64,000 nucleotides of DNA from Amycolatopsis dendrobii (lineage in GTDB: Bacteria; Actinomycetota; Actinomycetes; Mycobacteriales; Pseudonocardiaceae): positions 310,001 to 374,000 of the forward strand of contig NZ_JACGZW010000009.1 of assembly GCF_014145675.1 (NCBI RefSeq), read 5' to 3'. Below are positions 16,198-25,090 of the stretch, piece after piece. The notes beneath the pieces were generated by a model. That model was not told the origin of the DNA. It did not search any database and saw nothing but the letters and a program-made list of their open reading frames with translations. Positions within the stretch are counted from its first letter, which is position 1; each line of letters opens with the position of its first letter. A program made the position numbers and the translations under genes.

Positions 16198-16338
16198 ATG
16201 CCTGCGGATCAGAAGGACGAGCGGCAGCCGGGAACCACCGTTCCGCCCGTCAAGACGAGCCCCGCGCCTGGGGCGAACCGGGGAGTGCAGCCGGACGGCA
16301 ACCACGAGCCGCTCGACGACACCGGTACTGCCAAGTAG
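16198..16338 (+). CDS. Predicted 46-residue hydrophilic protein
   Basis: An ATG at 16198 lies 5 bp after a strong AGGGAGG site and opens a 46-codon frame ending TAG at 16336-16338. The product is hydrophilic and disordered-looking, rich in Pro, Asp, Gly and Thr, with no Cys, Ser only once and no membrane segment. I recognise no family. It is supported only by the ribosome site and sensible composition. It sits directly in front of the GGGGAG stem-loop array, which might be its 3' UTR. Confidence 0.45.
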   Translation: MPADQKDERQPGTTVPPVKTSPAPGANRGVQPDGNHEPLDDTGTAK

Positions 16339-16385
16339 CGAGACGGGCGGCGCCCGGGAGCCGAGGGGGCTGCCGGACGTCGTCA

Positions 16386-17350
16386 GCCGGAGGGGTTCGG
16401 GGAGGAATCCCTTCCGGCGGAGCCCGAAAGGGGAGCGGGCTCCCCTGGGGGCGGGAAGCACCGGCCGGCACGGACGAACAGTTCACGCCGGCCGGTGCGC
16501 ACCCGCACGAACGCACGCGACCGGCGACCTGCTCGGCACAAGGGGGCGAGCAGGCCGCCGGCCAGTGCGAAGCGACCGACGCACGTGACGACAGGGACTG
16601 GCCACACCGCCGGTCCGGTTCCGCTCGGCCCGGGTCTGGGGGACCCGGCCCGGCCGGACGGGTTCGGAGGGGACCCGGCCGGCCGCCGAGCCCACCGGAC
16701 AGCGGCAACGGCCAGCCCCAGGCGAACCGGCTCGCGGGCTGGCGCGGCAGGACAGGTTCGGGGAGCGGCCTGTCTGGCTGGCGGAGTTCGCGATCTGGTT
16801 CGGCGGGACTTGGCGGATCAGCGCGGCGGATCAGCGCGGCGGGACAGGCCGGGGAGGGCTTGTTCGGCTGGCGGGCTTGGCGGATCGGTCCGGCGGAAGT
16901 GGCGGATCGCCTTGCGGGCTGGCGCGGCGGGACAGGTCCGGGGAGGGCTTGTTCGGCTGAGCGGATCTCGCGAGGGGTTCGCGGAACTGGCGGGTCACGC
17001 GGGGCTGGCGCGGCGGAACAGATCCGGGGAGGGATTTGCCCGGGCTGGCCGGCTTCGCGGGCCGGTCCAGCCGGACTGACGGATTGGCTTGCCAAGCCCA
17101 TCCGGCCGAACGGACCTCGGGGAGGGGTTCGCGCGGGCGGCGGGTTGTGCGGGCTGGTCCGGCTGGGGGTCGGCTCGCGGCTCGGTCCGGTCAGGCGGGT
17201 TCGGGGAGGAATCCGCCTGACCGGACCGAGCGCGTGAGCTGACCTGATCAGGTCAGCCGGGGGATCCAGGGGAGGGATCGATCCGGCGGGACAGGCGAAT
17301 CAGCTTCCGGGCTGGTGCGGACGGGCGGATTCAGGGGAGGGATCCGTCCG
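16386..17350 (+). repeat. Array of at least ten stem-loops with GGGGAG in the loop
   Basis: No gene is visible between 16339 and 17823. Instead the + strand shows a series of inverted repeats whose loops contain GGGGAG(G) or GGAGGGGA while the stems differ: 16386-16418, 16420-16442, 16654-16682, 16751-16774, 16844-16863, 16932-16952, 17019-17038, 17107-17131, 17181-17230 and 17322-17350. From 16751 to 17107 the units recur every 87-93 bp. The first and the 17181 hairpins share the 13-nt loop TTCGGGGAGGAAT on unrelated stems. Several stems use G-T pairs, which would hold as RNA G-U pairs. This suggests a structured transcript read rightwards; no transcript is known. Confidence 0.65.
17181..17257. 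other. Strongest hairpin of the array plus adjoining palindrome
   Basis: CTCGGTCCGGTCAGGCGG (17181-17198) pairs perfectly with 17213-17230 over a 14-nt loop. Seven bases later a perfect 20-bp palindrome centred on TGATCA spans 17238-17257. Either could stop transcription or be a protein site; neither has a T-run. Confidence 0.6.
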
Positions 17351-17823
17351 GCCGAACCGGTCCGGCGGGGCGCGATGGGTCGTTGGGGGACTCATCGGGT
17401 CCGGTGGAGCTGCCGGGACACGGCCGTGCTGGAGGGGGAGCCCAGCCGGTCGTGTCCCGGCGTCCTGGCGGCTCCGAACCTGCTTGACCTGCACAAACAC
17501 GCAACCGAAAGGCACGAAAACCGCACCGAAGACCGCACCAGCGGCCGCCCCGACCGGCTCGTGAAAAAAACTCACCCGGAAAAAGTCAGAGATTGATGTA
17601 TCCCAGAGCCAGTTGTTTGCTCCTCAACCAAGAGCCCACCCACGGGGCACACACCGTGCCCCTGGACACCATCCGCATCATCGACACCACTGAAAGAGCG
17701 CGCATCATTCACGATCGATCCGGTACCCGACCGGAGAGGCGACCCGCGACGGGCCCGGACGTGCCGACACGACCGGAGGCTTGCTCGCCCAGGTCGGCCC
17801 ACCTCCGGAGTGAGGCAGCTACG

Positions 17824-18429
17824 GTGACCGACGTGCACACCACCGAGGTAGACCCGCCCTGGGAAGGCTTGACCGGCGCCGACCTGCACGCCGCGTGCAT
17901 GGAAGCGGCGCGGGGCGGCGATCGGCGCGCCATGGCGAAACTCGTCGACGAGCTGACACCGCTCGTGTGGCACGTCGCGCGCGCCAACGGGCTCGATCGG
18001 CAAGTGGCCGAGGATGTGGTCCAGACCGTGTGGCTCGCTCTGTTCAGCCAGCTCGCGAAGCTGCGCGATCCCCGCGCGCTCGCCGCCTGGCTGATCACCA
18101 CGACTCGCCGGGAGGCGACCCGTCCCTATGGCAGGCGCGCCCAGCCGGTGCCGCTGTCGGACGAGGTCGCCGCGACGCTGGAAAGCGATCATCCCGCACC
18201 TGAGGAGGAGGCCGTCCGCGCCGACCGCGACCGCCGGGTCTGGCGCGCCTTCCTCCGGCTGCCCGCACGCTGCCAGGAGCTGCTGCGGCTGACCGTTCTC
18301 GCCGGCCGCGCCGAGTACCGGGCGGTGGCCGAGGCTATGCAGATGCCGCGCGGCAGCGTCGGGCCCACCAGGGGCCGCTGCCTCGACTCGATGCGCGATC
18401 TGCTCGCAGGAGAAGGGGGTGCCCGGTGA
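17824..18429 (+). CDS. ECF-type sigma factor of a CHAT-protease operon
   Basis: The 201-residue protein has sigma region 2 (about residues 25-90: DLHAACMEAARGGDRRAMAKLVDEL, VAEDVVQTVWLALFSQL, then AWLITTTRREATR) and region 4 (about 140-195: LPARCQELLRLTVLAGRAEYRAVAEAMQMPRGSVGPTRGRCL). No extra domain is present. The GTG at 17824 follows GGAGTGAGG; the open frame upstream to 17593 has non-coding composition. Its stop overlaps the start of the next gene by 4 bp (GTGA). ECF factors are normally held by a partner protein; the only candidates are the next two genes. Confidence 0.85.
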   Translation: MTDVHTTEVDPPWEGLTGADLHAACMEAARGGDRRAMAKLVDELTPLVWHVARANGLDRQVAEDVVQTVWLALFSQLAKLRDPRALAAWLITTTRREATRPYGRRAQPVPLSDEVAATLESDHPAPEEEAVRADRDRRVWRAFLRLPARCQELLRLTVLAGRAEYRAVAEAMQMPRGSVGPTRGRCLDSMRDLLAGEGGAR

Positions 18430-18911
18430 GCGACAACATCGGCAGGCCGGGACACGGCCACGCGGTTCCGGACGACGAGGCCATCCTGGCCGACATCGGC
18501 CGGTTCCTCGACGAACTCGACCCGCCGCCGGACGATCTGGTGCAGCGGGTCCAGTTCGCGCTCGAGCTCGAGAACCTCGACGTCGAGGTCGCGCGGTGGG
18601 AACGGCTCGACGAACTGTCGGGCGTGCGCAGCACGGCGACCGGCACGATCACGTTCACCGTCAGCGACCTGACCGTGATGATCAACCTGACCAAAATCGG
18701 GAAGGTGCACCGGATCGACGGCTGGCTCGCGCCCGCGGGCGAGTACGACGTGGAGGTCCGGGTCGCCGATCACGGCACGTTCGCGACGGCGACCGACGAG
18801 GGCGGCCGGTTCGTGCTCGAACGCGTCCCCTGCGGAACCACGCAGATCCTCGTGCACCTCGGCGCCGGCCCGCACCGCCGCACCGTCGTCACGCCGACCG
18901 TCGTGCTCTGA
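18426..18911 (+). CDS. Small protein between sigma factor and CHAT protease; candidate sigma inhibitor
   Basis: The 161-residue protein has an acidic helical N-terminal half (about residues 15-65, with DEAILADIGRFLDELDPPPD and VQFALELENLDVEVARW) and a beta-rich C-terminal half (about 70-160) that looks like a carboxypeptidase-regulatory or Ig-like sandwich (GWLAPAGEYDVEVRV, GRFVLERVPCGTTQILVHLG). There is no membrane segment or zinc motif. The GTG start overlaps the sigma stop by 4 bp. Position suggests an anti-sigma role, with the helical half as sigma-binding part and possible cleavage by the CHAT protein. This function is inference. Confidence 0.7.
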   Translation: MSDNIGRPGHGHAVPDDEAILADIGRFLDELDPPPDDLVQRVQFALELENLDVEVARWERLDELSGVRSTATGTITFTVSDLTVMINLTKIGKVHRIDGWLAPAGEYDVEVRVADHGTFATATDEGGRFVLERVPCGTTQILVHLGAGPHRRTVVTPTVVL

Positions 18912-18964
18912 GAAACCCGGACGGGCGTTATGGAGAGTGGCGGAGGTGTGCTCCCATAGAGTCC

Positions 18965-21553
18965 GTGTCCGCGCCCGTCCATGATCGAACGATCGCGGCG
19001 GCGTCCGATCTGTACGCGCGCGGCCGGGCCGCCGCGTCCGACCAGCGGCCCGGCATCGCGGTGCGGTTGTTCCGCAGCGCGCTCACGCGGCTGGCGCGCG
19101 TCGCCGAACCGCTGCCCGAACACCGGGAACTGCAGGTCCGCGTCCTGGTGAGCCTCGGCGCGGCCGAAGCCGAGGTCGCGTCCACCGACGCCGGTCTCGT
19201 GCATCTCGAAACCGCGCGGCAGCTTCGCGACCAGCTTCCGGAGAGCAAGGTCGCCCGCGAACTGGGCTTGCTGGTCACCGGCCAGCGCGCGGTGGTGCTG
19301 ATGCGCGGCGGCCGGTTCAGCGAATCGCTTTCGGTGTACGACGCCGTCATCCCCGGCATCGAGGCCGAGTTCGACGACGGCCGCCGGACGCTGGTCGTCA
19401 TGCTCCTGAACCGCGCGCTCGTGCACATGGCGCTGAACCAGCCGGACGCTGCGCGAGCCGACCTCGAGCGGGCGCTCGACTTCGCCCGCGAAAACGGGCA
19501 TACCTTGCTCGAAGGCAAGATCCGGCAAAACCTCGGCGACCACGCGCAGCTCATCGGCGACGTCCCGAAAGCCTTGTCCAGCTACGAACAAGCCGCGCGG
19601 ATCCTCGTCACCGAATCGCCCGGTTCGATCCCGTTGATCCGGCTCGACCAGGCCCGCGCGCTGCTCACCGCGGGCCTCGCCGACGAGGCGGGCAGGCATC
19701 TCGACGAGGCGCTGCCGGAGTTGCGCGCCAACGGATCCGGCCAGCACATCGCGGAAGCCGAGGTGGCCCGGGCCGCGGCCGCGTTGCTGGAGGGCGATTT
19801 CGCGTTGGCGCGAAAGTCCGCGTCGGACGCGCGGCGCCGATTTCTCCGTCGCGGCAATCGAACGTGGGCCGAGATCGCCGGTCTGGCCCGGTTCCGGGCG
19901 GAAGCGCAGCAGGTCTTGTCGGACCGCAAGGGGCGCTCTACCTCGCGATTGCCTGCCGAACTCGTCTCGATCGCCGAACGGCTGGCGGCGCTCGGACTGC
20001 GTGACGAGGCGGCGGTCGCGCGGCTCTTCGCGGTGCGATTGCTGATCCGCCGCAAGGAAATCGCCGAAGCCTCGCTCGTTCTCACGCACGTGCCTGCTCC
20101 GCGTGCGACGTCGCCGGTCGACCATCGGATGCTCTTCCGGCTCTGCCGGGCGGAGCTGGCCGTGGCCGAAGACCGGCCGCGCGCGGCGCTCGCGCAGGCT
20201 CGCGCCGGACTGCGTGAACTCGGCACGATCCGCGACCGGATGGGCGGGCTCGACCTGCTGTGCGGCACGGCCGTGCACGGCGAGGAACTCGGCAGGCTGG
20301 CGATGCGCCTCGTGCTGCGGCGCGCGCGGCGGAACGCGGCGGGCGCGCGGCGGATGTTCGCCTGGCTCGAACGCACCCGGGCACAGGTCTACCGGTACGA
20401 ACCGCTGCCGGTGATCGAGGATCCGGTGCTGGCCAAGCACATCAACGAAATGCGGCACGTCCAGCGCACCATCCAGCGCGCCCGGCTGGAGGGCGAGCCG
20501 GTGAAGGCGCTGGAGCAGCGGTACACCGAACTGCAGCGCGAGGCGAGCAGGCTCGGCTGGTACACGAGCCAGTGGGGCCGTCCGCGGCCGGTCGCGACGC
20601 CGGACGAGGTCGTCGCCGCGCTCGGCGATCGCGTGCTGGTGAGTTTGGTGCCCTACAACAATCAGCTGTACTCGGTGGTCGTCGACCGCGGGACGTTCCG
20701 GCTGCTCAAACTGGGTCCGCTCGACGACATCGTGGAGACCGCGACCCAGCTGCACGCCGACCTCGACGCGCTCGCGCCGGACCATCTGCCGCCGATGCTG
20801 GCCGAGACGGTGTCCGCGTCCGCGCGCCGCCGGGCGGAGAAGCTCGACGCGCTGATTTCCGCGTCGCTGGTCAAAACGCTCGACGACCGCGAGCTGGTGA
20901 TCATCCCGATCGGCCAGCTGTACGCGATGCCGTGGGGCGCGTTGCCGTCGCTGCGCGGGCACCCGGTGTCGATCGCGCCGTCGGCGACCGCGTGGATCAC
21001 CGCGAAGCGCCCGGCGGAGGACGGTCCGGTGCTGCTCGCGGGCGGTCCTGGCGTGCCGGGTGCGGTCGGCGAGGTGAGCAAGCTGCGCTCGGTGTACCCG
21101 GACGCGCAACTGGTCGAGGGCGAAGCCGCGACGAGCGCGACGGTCCTGACCGCGTTGGACGGCACCCGCTTGGCGCACCTGGTCGCGCACGGCGCGCACG
21201 AGCCGGCGAACGCGCTGTTCTCCCGCGTCGAACTGGTGGACGGCCCGCTGTTCGCGCACGAGACGACCCGGCTCGCGAACCCGCCGGAGCGGGTGGTGCT
21301 GGCCGCGTGCGAGCTGGCGATGAGCCACATCCGGCCGGGCGAGGAAGCGCTGGGCTTCGCCGGAACGCTGCTGGCGAGCGGTTCGAAGACGGTCATCGGC
21401 GCGGTGGCGCGCGTCGGCGACCGGGCGGCGGCGGACACGATGGCGGACCTGCACCGGCGGCTCGCCGAGGGGACCTCGCCGGCGTTGGCACTGGCTGAGG
21501 CGGTGGCGGTGGACCCGATGCGGCGGCCGTTCGTGTGCCTCGGGGCCGGCTGA
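18965..21553 (+). CDS. TPR-CHAT caspase-like protease
   Basis: The 862-residue protein has TPR-like helical repeats over most of its length (about residues 10-520, for example LLNRALVHMALNQPDAARADLERALDFA) and a C-terminal CHAT domain (about 580-860). The catalytic dyad is visible as His in LAHLVAHGAHE and Cys in VVLAACELA. No signal peptide or membrane segment is seen, so it acts in the cytosol. The GTG at 18965 is the first start codon in frame after the preceding gene; its spacing to GGAGG is long (18 bp), so the start is uncertain. It is the third gene of the sigma-factor operon. TPR-CHAT proteases elsewhere cut specific partner proteins after a trigger is sensed. Confidence 0.88.
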   Translation: MSAPVHDRTIAAASDLYARGRAAASDQRPGIAVRLFRSALTRLARVAEPLPEHRELQVRVLVSLGAAEAEVASTDAGLVHLETARQLRDQLPESKVARELGLLVTGQRAVVLMRGGRFSESLSVYDAVIPGIEAEFDDGRRTLVVMLLNRALVHMALNQPDAARADLERALDFARENGHTLLEGKIRQNLGDHAQLIGDVPKALSSYEQAARILVTESPGSIPLIRLDQARALLTAGLADEAGRHLDEALPELRANGSGQHIAEAEVARAAAALLEGDFALARKSASDARRRFLRRGNRTWAEIAGLARFRAEAQQVLSDRKGRSTSRLPAELVSIAERLAALGLRDEAAVARLFAVRLLIRRKEIAEASLVLTHVPAPRATSPVDHRMLFRLCRAELAVAEDRPRAALAQARAGLRELGTIRDRMGGLDLLCGTAVHGEELGRLAMRLVLRRARRNAAGARRMFAWLERTRAQVYRYEPLPVIEDPVLAKHINEMRHVQRTIQRARLEGEPVKALEQRYTELQREASRLGWYTSQWGRPRPVATPDEVVAALGDRVLVSLVPYNNQLYSVVVDRGTFRLLKLGPLDDIVETATQLHADLDALAPDHLPPMLAETVSASARRRAEKLDALISASLVKTLDDRELVIIPIGQLYAMPWGALPSLRGHPVSIAPSATAWITAKRPAEDGPVLLAGGPGVPGAVGEVSKLRSVYPDAQLVEGEAATSATVLTALDGTRLAHLVAHGAHEPANALFSRVELVDGPLFAHETTRLANPPERVVLAACELAMSHIRPGEEALGFAGTLLASGSKTVIGAVARVGDRAAADTMADLHRRLAEGTSPALALAEAVAVDPMRRPFVCLGAG

Positions 21554-21580
21554 GCGCGGGGGCTGGCGAAGCAGCGACGT

Positions 21581-21622
21581 CGTGAGTGTTTATGCCGGTT
21601 AGAACCGGCATAAACACTCACG
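21581..21622. terminator. Bidirectional hairpin between convergent genes
   Basis: CGTGAGTGTTTATGCCGGTT (21581-21600) and its exact reverse complement (21603-21622) form a 20-bp stem with a 2-nt spacer between the stops of the CHAT gene and the deacetylase gene. There is no T-run, as is usual in this group. Termination of both genes is the likely role. Confidence 0.75.
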
Positions 21623-21626
21623 AGGC

Positions 21627-22385
21627 TCAGCCGAGGAAGTCGGCCAGCGGAACCGGCGTCAGGCCGTCCTTCTTGGCCTGGGCGATAAACGCTTCGTAGT
21701 CTTCCTTGAACGTCTTGCGGAAGTGCATCAGCACGATGTCGCCGGGACGGAGCTTGTCGCCGGTCTGGAACTGGACGACACCGTCGTTGACCGAGGCGGT
21801 CCACAGCACCGAAGCGCGCATCCCGCACTCCGCGGCGGCCTTCAGCGTGTTCTGGTCGAAGTTGCCGAACGGCGGGCGGAACAGCGTGGGCCGGATGCCG
21901 AGCGAGGCCTGGAAGTCGTCGGCGTCGTCGCAGATTTCCTTTTTCTGGAAGTCCAGCGGTTTGCCCTTGAGGTTCGGGTGGTTGACGGTGTGGTCGCCGA
22001 GCACCGCGCCGGTCGAGTCGAGGATGGCCTTGAAGTACGCCTCGTGGCCCTTCACGTACCGGTTGTTCAGGAACAGCACCGGATGCCCGCCGGACTGCTG
22101 GATCAGGCTCTGCGCCGACGGGTCCTTCACCGCGCCGTCGTCCATCGTGATGAAGACGTACGGTTTGTCGGTCTGGATGCGGCGGACCACGGGGACCTTG
22201 CCGTCCTGGATCGGCGCGACCTTCTGCTGCACGGTGCCGAACGGGTACGGCCCGGGCGGCGGACCCGGTTTCTGCGCGCCCGGCGCGGGGTTCGCCTGTT
22301 CCGGGGGTTGACTCGAGTCCGGGCTGGAGCACGCCGACAGCACCAGCAAACCGGCCAATGCCGCCGCCAGCCACCGTTTCGCCAT
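21627..22385 (-). CDS. Polysaccharide deacetylase (NodB) lipoprotein
   Basis: A 252-residue exported protein. The lipobox LLVLSAC ends at Cys 19, followed by a Pro-rich linker of about 35 residues. The NodB domain shows motif 1 ITMDDG (about residue 79), motif 2 GDHTVNHPNL with the two metal-binding His, and motif 3 RPPFGNFD. Motif 1 has the catalytic and metal Asp pair. It would be anchored on the outer face of the membrane and remove N-acetyl or similar groups from cell-wall glycans. It converges on the CHAT gene with a hairpin between. Confidence 0.9.
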   Translation of the reverse strand: MAKRWLAAALAGLLVLSACSSPDSSQPPEQANPAPGAQKPGPPPGPYPFGTVQQKVAPIQDGKVPVVRRIQTDKPYVFITMDDGAVKDPSAQSLIQQSGGHPVLFLNNRYVKGHEAYFKAILDSTGAVLGDHTVNHPNLKGKPLDFQKKEICDDADDFQASLGIRPTLFRPPFGNFDQNTLKAAAECGMRASVLWTASVNDGVVQFQTGDKLRPGDIVLMHFRKTFKEDYEAFIAQAKKDGLTPVPLADFLG

Positions 22386-22469
22386 GCCGCTTCCTTTCCC
22401 TCGGGGTCACCCGAGGGGATGACGTCTGTGCTCCGGCATTAGTTGATCGTTGTGGTGCAGCGCACCCGG

Positions 22470-22916
22470 TCAGGCAGCATGATTGCCCGCTTTGGCCAGC
22501 TGGGTGGCCAAAAATCCGATCACGCCGCGCAACGCTGCGAGGGCTGCCGGACCCGTTCCGGGGATGCGTTCGGCGAACGAACCCGACCACCTGAGGTCCG
22601 TGCCGCCGTCGGCGTTCGGGGTGAACGCCACCTCCGCACGATAGTCGTGGACGGGGCTGAAACCGTCGAATGTGTAGACGTGCCGCCGATCCGGTACGTA
22701 TTCGAGAGTCCGTTCGCGGATCCGAACCGGCCACAATCCGACTTCCCGGACAGCGCCGACCCGCCCGTCGTCGCCGAGCGCCGCCCAGCGGGACTGCCAC
22801 ACGAGCGGTCGCGCCCACGTCGACCACTGAGTCCCGTCGCTTTCCAGCCGGAACAGCACCGGAGGCGGCGCGCTGCTCACCTTGTTCACCTCGAACGAGT
22901 ACCTGCGATCCGGCAT
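22470..22916 (-). CDS. SRPBCC (START-like) family protein
   Basis: The 148-residue protein starts at the ATG at 22916, 6 bp after GAGGAGG. It has the pattern of polyketide-cyclase-like SRPBCC proteins: an early strand YSFEVNKVSSAPPPVLFRLES, the conserved W near WSTWARP, and the C-terminal long helix AALAALRGVIGFLATQLA. A ligand or reaction cannot be predicted. It is upstream of and co-directional with the deacetylase gene (84 bp gap), and divergent from the FUSC transporter. Confidence 0.75.
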   Translation of the reverse strand: MPDRRYSFEVNKVSSAPPPVLFRLESDGTQWSTWARPLVWQSRWAALGDDGRVGAVREVGLWPVRIRERTLEYVPDRRHVYTFDGFSPVHDYRAEVAFTPNADGGTDLRWSGSFAERIPGTGPAALAALRGVIGFLATQLAKAGNHAA

Positions 22917-22990
22917 GAAACCTCCTCGAACACGTTGTTGGCCGAGCGACAAATCAATCCCGGACGGCCCCGGTAGGTCAAGATGGTGCG

Positions 22991-24949
22991 GTGAGCCGCC
23001 CCGACTTCGCCGCGCCGCACTGGCTGACGCAGCTTCTGCGTTCCAAACCGGTTCCCATTCCGTGGAACATGGTCGCTCGCGCGGTGGTCGCGTTGGCTAC
23101 TCCGCTGGCGGTCGCCTACGCGGCGGGCGACATCGCGGTGGGCGCGCTGATCTCCACCGGCGCGCTGCCGACCGTGCTGTCCGAAGCCGCCGGGGCCTAC
23201 CGCTACCGCGCACGCCGGCTGGGCGGCGCGACGTTCGCGGCCGGGATGGGCTACCTAGTCGGGCTGCTGACCGGCGGTATGCCCGCCTGGTCGATCCCGG
23301 CGATCGTGGTCATAGCGGCGATTTCCGCGCTCATCAGCGCCGCGGGCAGCAACGCTTCGGTGGCCGGGCTGCAGATGTTCGTCTTCTGCGTGCTCGGCAC
23401 CGCGCAGCACGCGACCGGCGTACGCACCGAAGTGCTCTTCGGCTACTTCTGCGCGGGGGCTGGCTGGGGCTTGCTGGTCGCGCTCGGCACCTGGACGCTC
23501 CGCGCCACGAGCCCCGAACGCACCGCCGTCGCACAGGTCTACATCGAACTCGCGGCGATGCTGTCGGCCGAGGACGAACCGACTTCGCGGGTCGCGCGCC
23601 ATCAGCTGACCACCGCGATGAGCACGGCGTACGACCGGTTGCTGGTCGCGCGCTCGTGGCTGTCCGGGCGAGACGCGGCGTATCGCCGGCTGCTGAACCG
23701 CCTGTCCGCGACGACGCCTGCGGTCGAAGCGTCGGTCGCGATGGTCAACGCCGGACAGCGCCCGCCGGACGAGGTGATCGACTACCTGACCCGCGTCGCC
23801 GCATCAGTGCTGGCGAGCCAGCCGCTGCCGCCCGCGCCCGAGTTGCCGGACGAGAACGCCGACGCGGTCGTCAGCGCGCTTTACGCCGGACTGGCGCGGA
23901 TCGGGAAGCTCGACGATCGCAAGCGCCGCAAGAAAGTCTCGCTGCTGCGCCGCCTGCGCGAGTGGGCGAGCGGGCTTTCCGGACCGCTGACCTGGCTGGC
24001 GACGCTGCGGCTCACGGTATGCGTCGCGGTGGCCGAAGTGGTGGCGCTGATGGTGCCGTTCGAACGGTCGTACTGGATCACGCTCACCGTCGGCGTGGTG
24101 CTGAAACCGGACTTCGGCTCGGTGTTCGGCCGCGCGGTGCTGCGCGGGATGGGCACGGTCGCCGGCGTCGGGATCGGCGCGGTGGTGCTCGCGTTCGGCG
24201 CGCGCGGCTGGGTGCTGGTGGTCCTGATCGCGGTGTTCGCCGGCGGGGCCGCGGTGGGGAAGGTGCGCAACTACGGGATGCTCGGCACGTTCGTGACGCC
24301 GCTGATCATCCTGCAGATGGACCTCGCCAACACCGGCAGCTGGACCGTCGTGCTGGCACGGCTGGTCGACACCGTGATCGGCTGTGTGATCGTGCTCGTC
24401 GTCGGCTATCTGCTGTGGCCGGGTTCGCGACGACCGACCGTCGGGGGGCGGCTGGCGGACAGTTTCGACACGGTCGCCAAGTACGTCCGCACCGCGATGG
24501 TGCTGAACTCGACCAGCGAATCGCGGCTCGCCCGGTCGCGGGCCCGGCGCGGGGCGTACCGCGCGCTCGCGGACCTGCGGACGGCGTTTCAGCAGGTGAT
24601 CGTGGAGCCGTCGCCCGCGGGACGGCAGGCGGTGGCGTGGTGGCCGGTGATCGCGGGGCTGGAGCGGGTGACCGACGCGGTGACCGAGGTCGGCGTGACC
24701 ATCGGCGAGGGTGCGCCCGCTCCGTCGCCCGCGGACATCGAACTGCTCACAGACGCGTTGGCGGAGCTGGCTTCCGCGGTCCGCGAGCAGCGGGACCCGG
24801 ATTCGGTGCCGATGCCGGACAACCCGCGGCTCGCCGGGGTGGTCGACCAACTCGGCTCGACGTTCGACGCGGTACGCGGCCCGGACCTGGTGGAACGGTC
24901 GCCGCTGCGGCTGGTGCGCCGGTTCCTGCCTTATCACCGGCGCACCTGA
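22991..24949 (+). CDS. FUSC-family membrane transporter
   Basis: The 652-residue protein has two blocks of hydrophobic segments (about residues 25-165 and 340-480), each followed by a soluble helical part. This is the layout of the FUSC/aromatic-acid-exporter family (YccS, AaeB-like). The central SYWITLTVGVVLKPDFGSVFGRAVLRGMGT is the typical FUSC signature. Export of aromatic acids or other small hydrophobic acids is inferred from family. The start is a GTG at 22991 without a strong ribosome site. Confidence 0.87.
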   Translation: MSRPDFAAPHWLTQLLRSKPVPIPWNMVARAVVALATPLAVAYAAGDIAVGALISTGALPTVLSEAAGAYRYRARRLGGATFAAGMGYLVGLLTGGMPAWSIPAIVVIAAISALISAAGSNASVAGLQMFVFCVLGTAQHATGVRTEVLFGYFCAGAGWGLLVALGTWTLRATSPERTAVAQVYIELAAMLSAEDEPTSRVARHQLTTAMSTAYDRLLVARSWLSGRDAAYRRLLNRLSATTPAVEASVAMVNAGQRPPDEVIDYLTRVAASVLASQPLPPAPELPDENADAVVSALYAGLARIGKLDDRKRRKKVSLLRRLREWASGLSGPLTWLATLRLTVCVAVAEVVALMVPFERSYWITLTVGVVLKPDFGSVFGRAVLRGMGTVAGVGIGAVVLAFGARGWVLVVLIAVFAGGAAVGKVRNYGMLGTFVTPLIILQMDLANTGSWTVVLARLVDTVIGCVIVLVVGYLLWPGSRRPTVGGRLADSFDTVAKYVRTAMVLNSTSESRLARSRARRGAYRALADLRTAFQQVIVEPSPAGRQAVAWWPVIAGLERVTDAVTEVGVTIGEGAPAPSPADIELLTDALAELASAVREQRDPDSVPMPDNPRLAGVVDQLGSTFDAVRGPDLVERSPLRLVRRFLPYHRRT

Positions 24950-24977
24950 GCACCTGAGCCGCGCACCGGTGCCGAGA

Positions 24978-25062
24978 GCGCCCCAATGCCACATTGGGTG
25001 CGCTGGACGCACCGAATGCCACATTGGGTGCGTGGGATGCACCCAATGCCACTTTGGGGCGC
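24978..25062. repeat. Three 30-bp tandem hairpin repeats
   Basis: The core AATGCCACATTGGG occurs at 24985, 25015 and 25045 (the last with one change), exactly 30 bp apart. Each unit is an inverted repeat of the form CCAATG-CCA-CATTGG flanked by GCGC/GTGC bases. The array fills the gap between the convergent FUSC and MT0933-like genes, so it may end transcription, but the identical repeats are unusual for a terminator. Confidence 0.75.
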
Positions 25063-25090
25063 ACCTTGGCCCACCCTGGAGGCGGAGGGT

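Noticed and set aside
18770..21454. 894-codon leftward frame opposite the CHAT gene
   Set aside because: Mirror of GC-rich codon use; composition is Arg/His/Gln-rich with no domain, and the sense strand has a clear TPR-CHAT protein.
20662..22827. 721-codon leftward frame
   Set aside because: It crosses three real genes in the wrong frame and contains no family signature.
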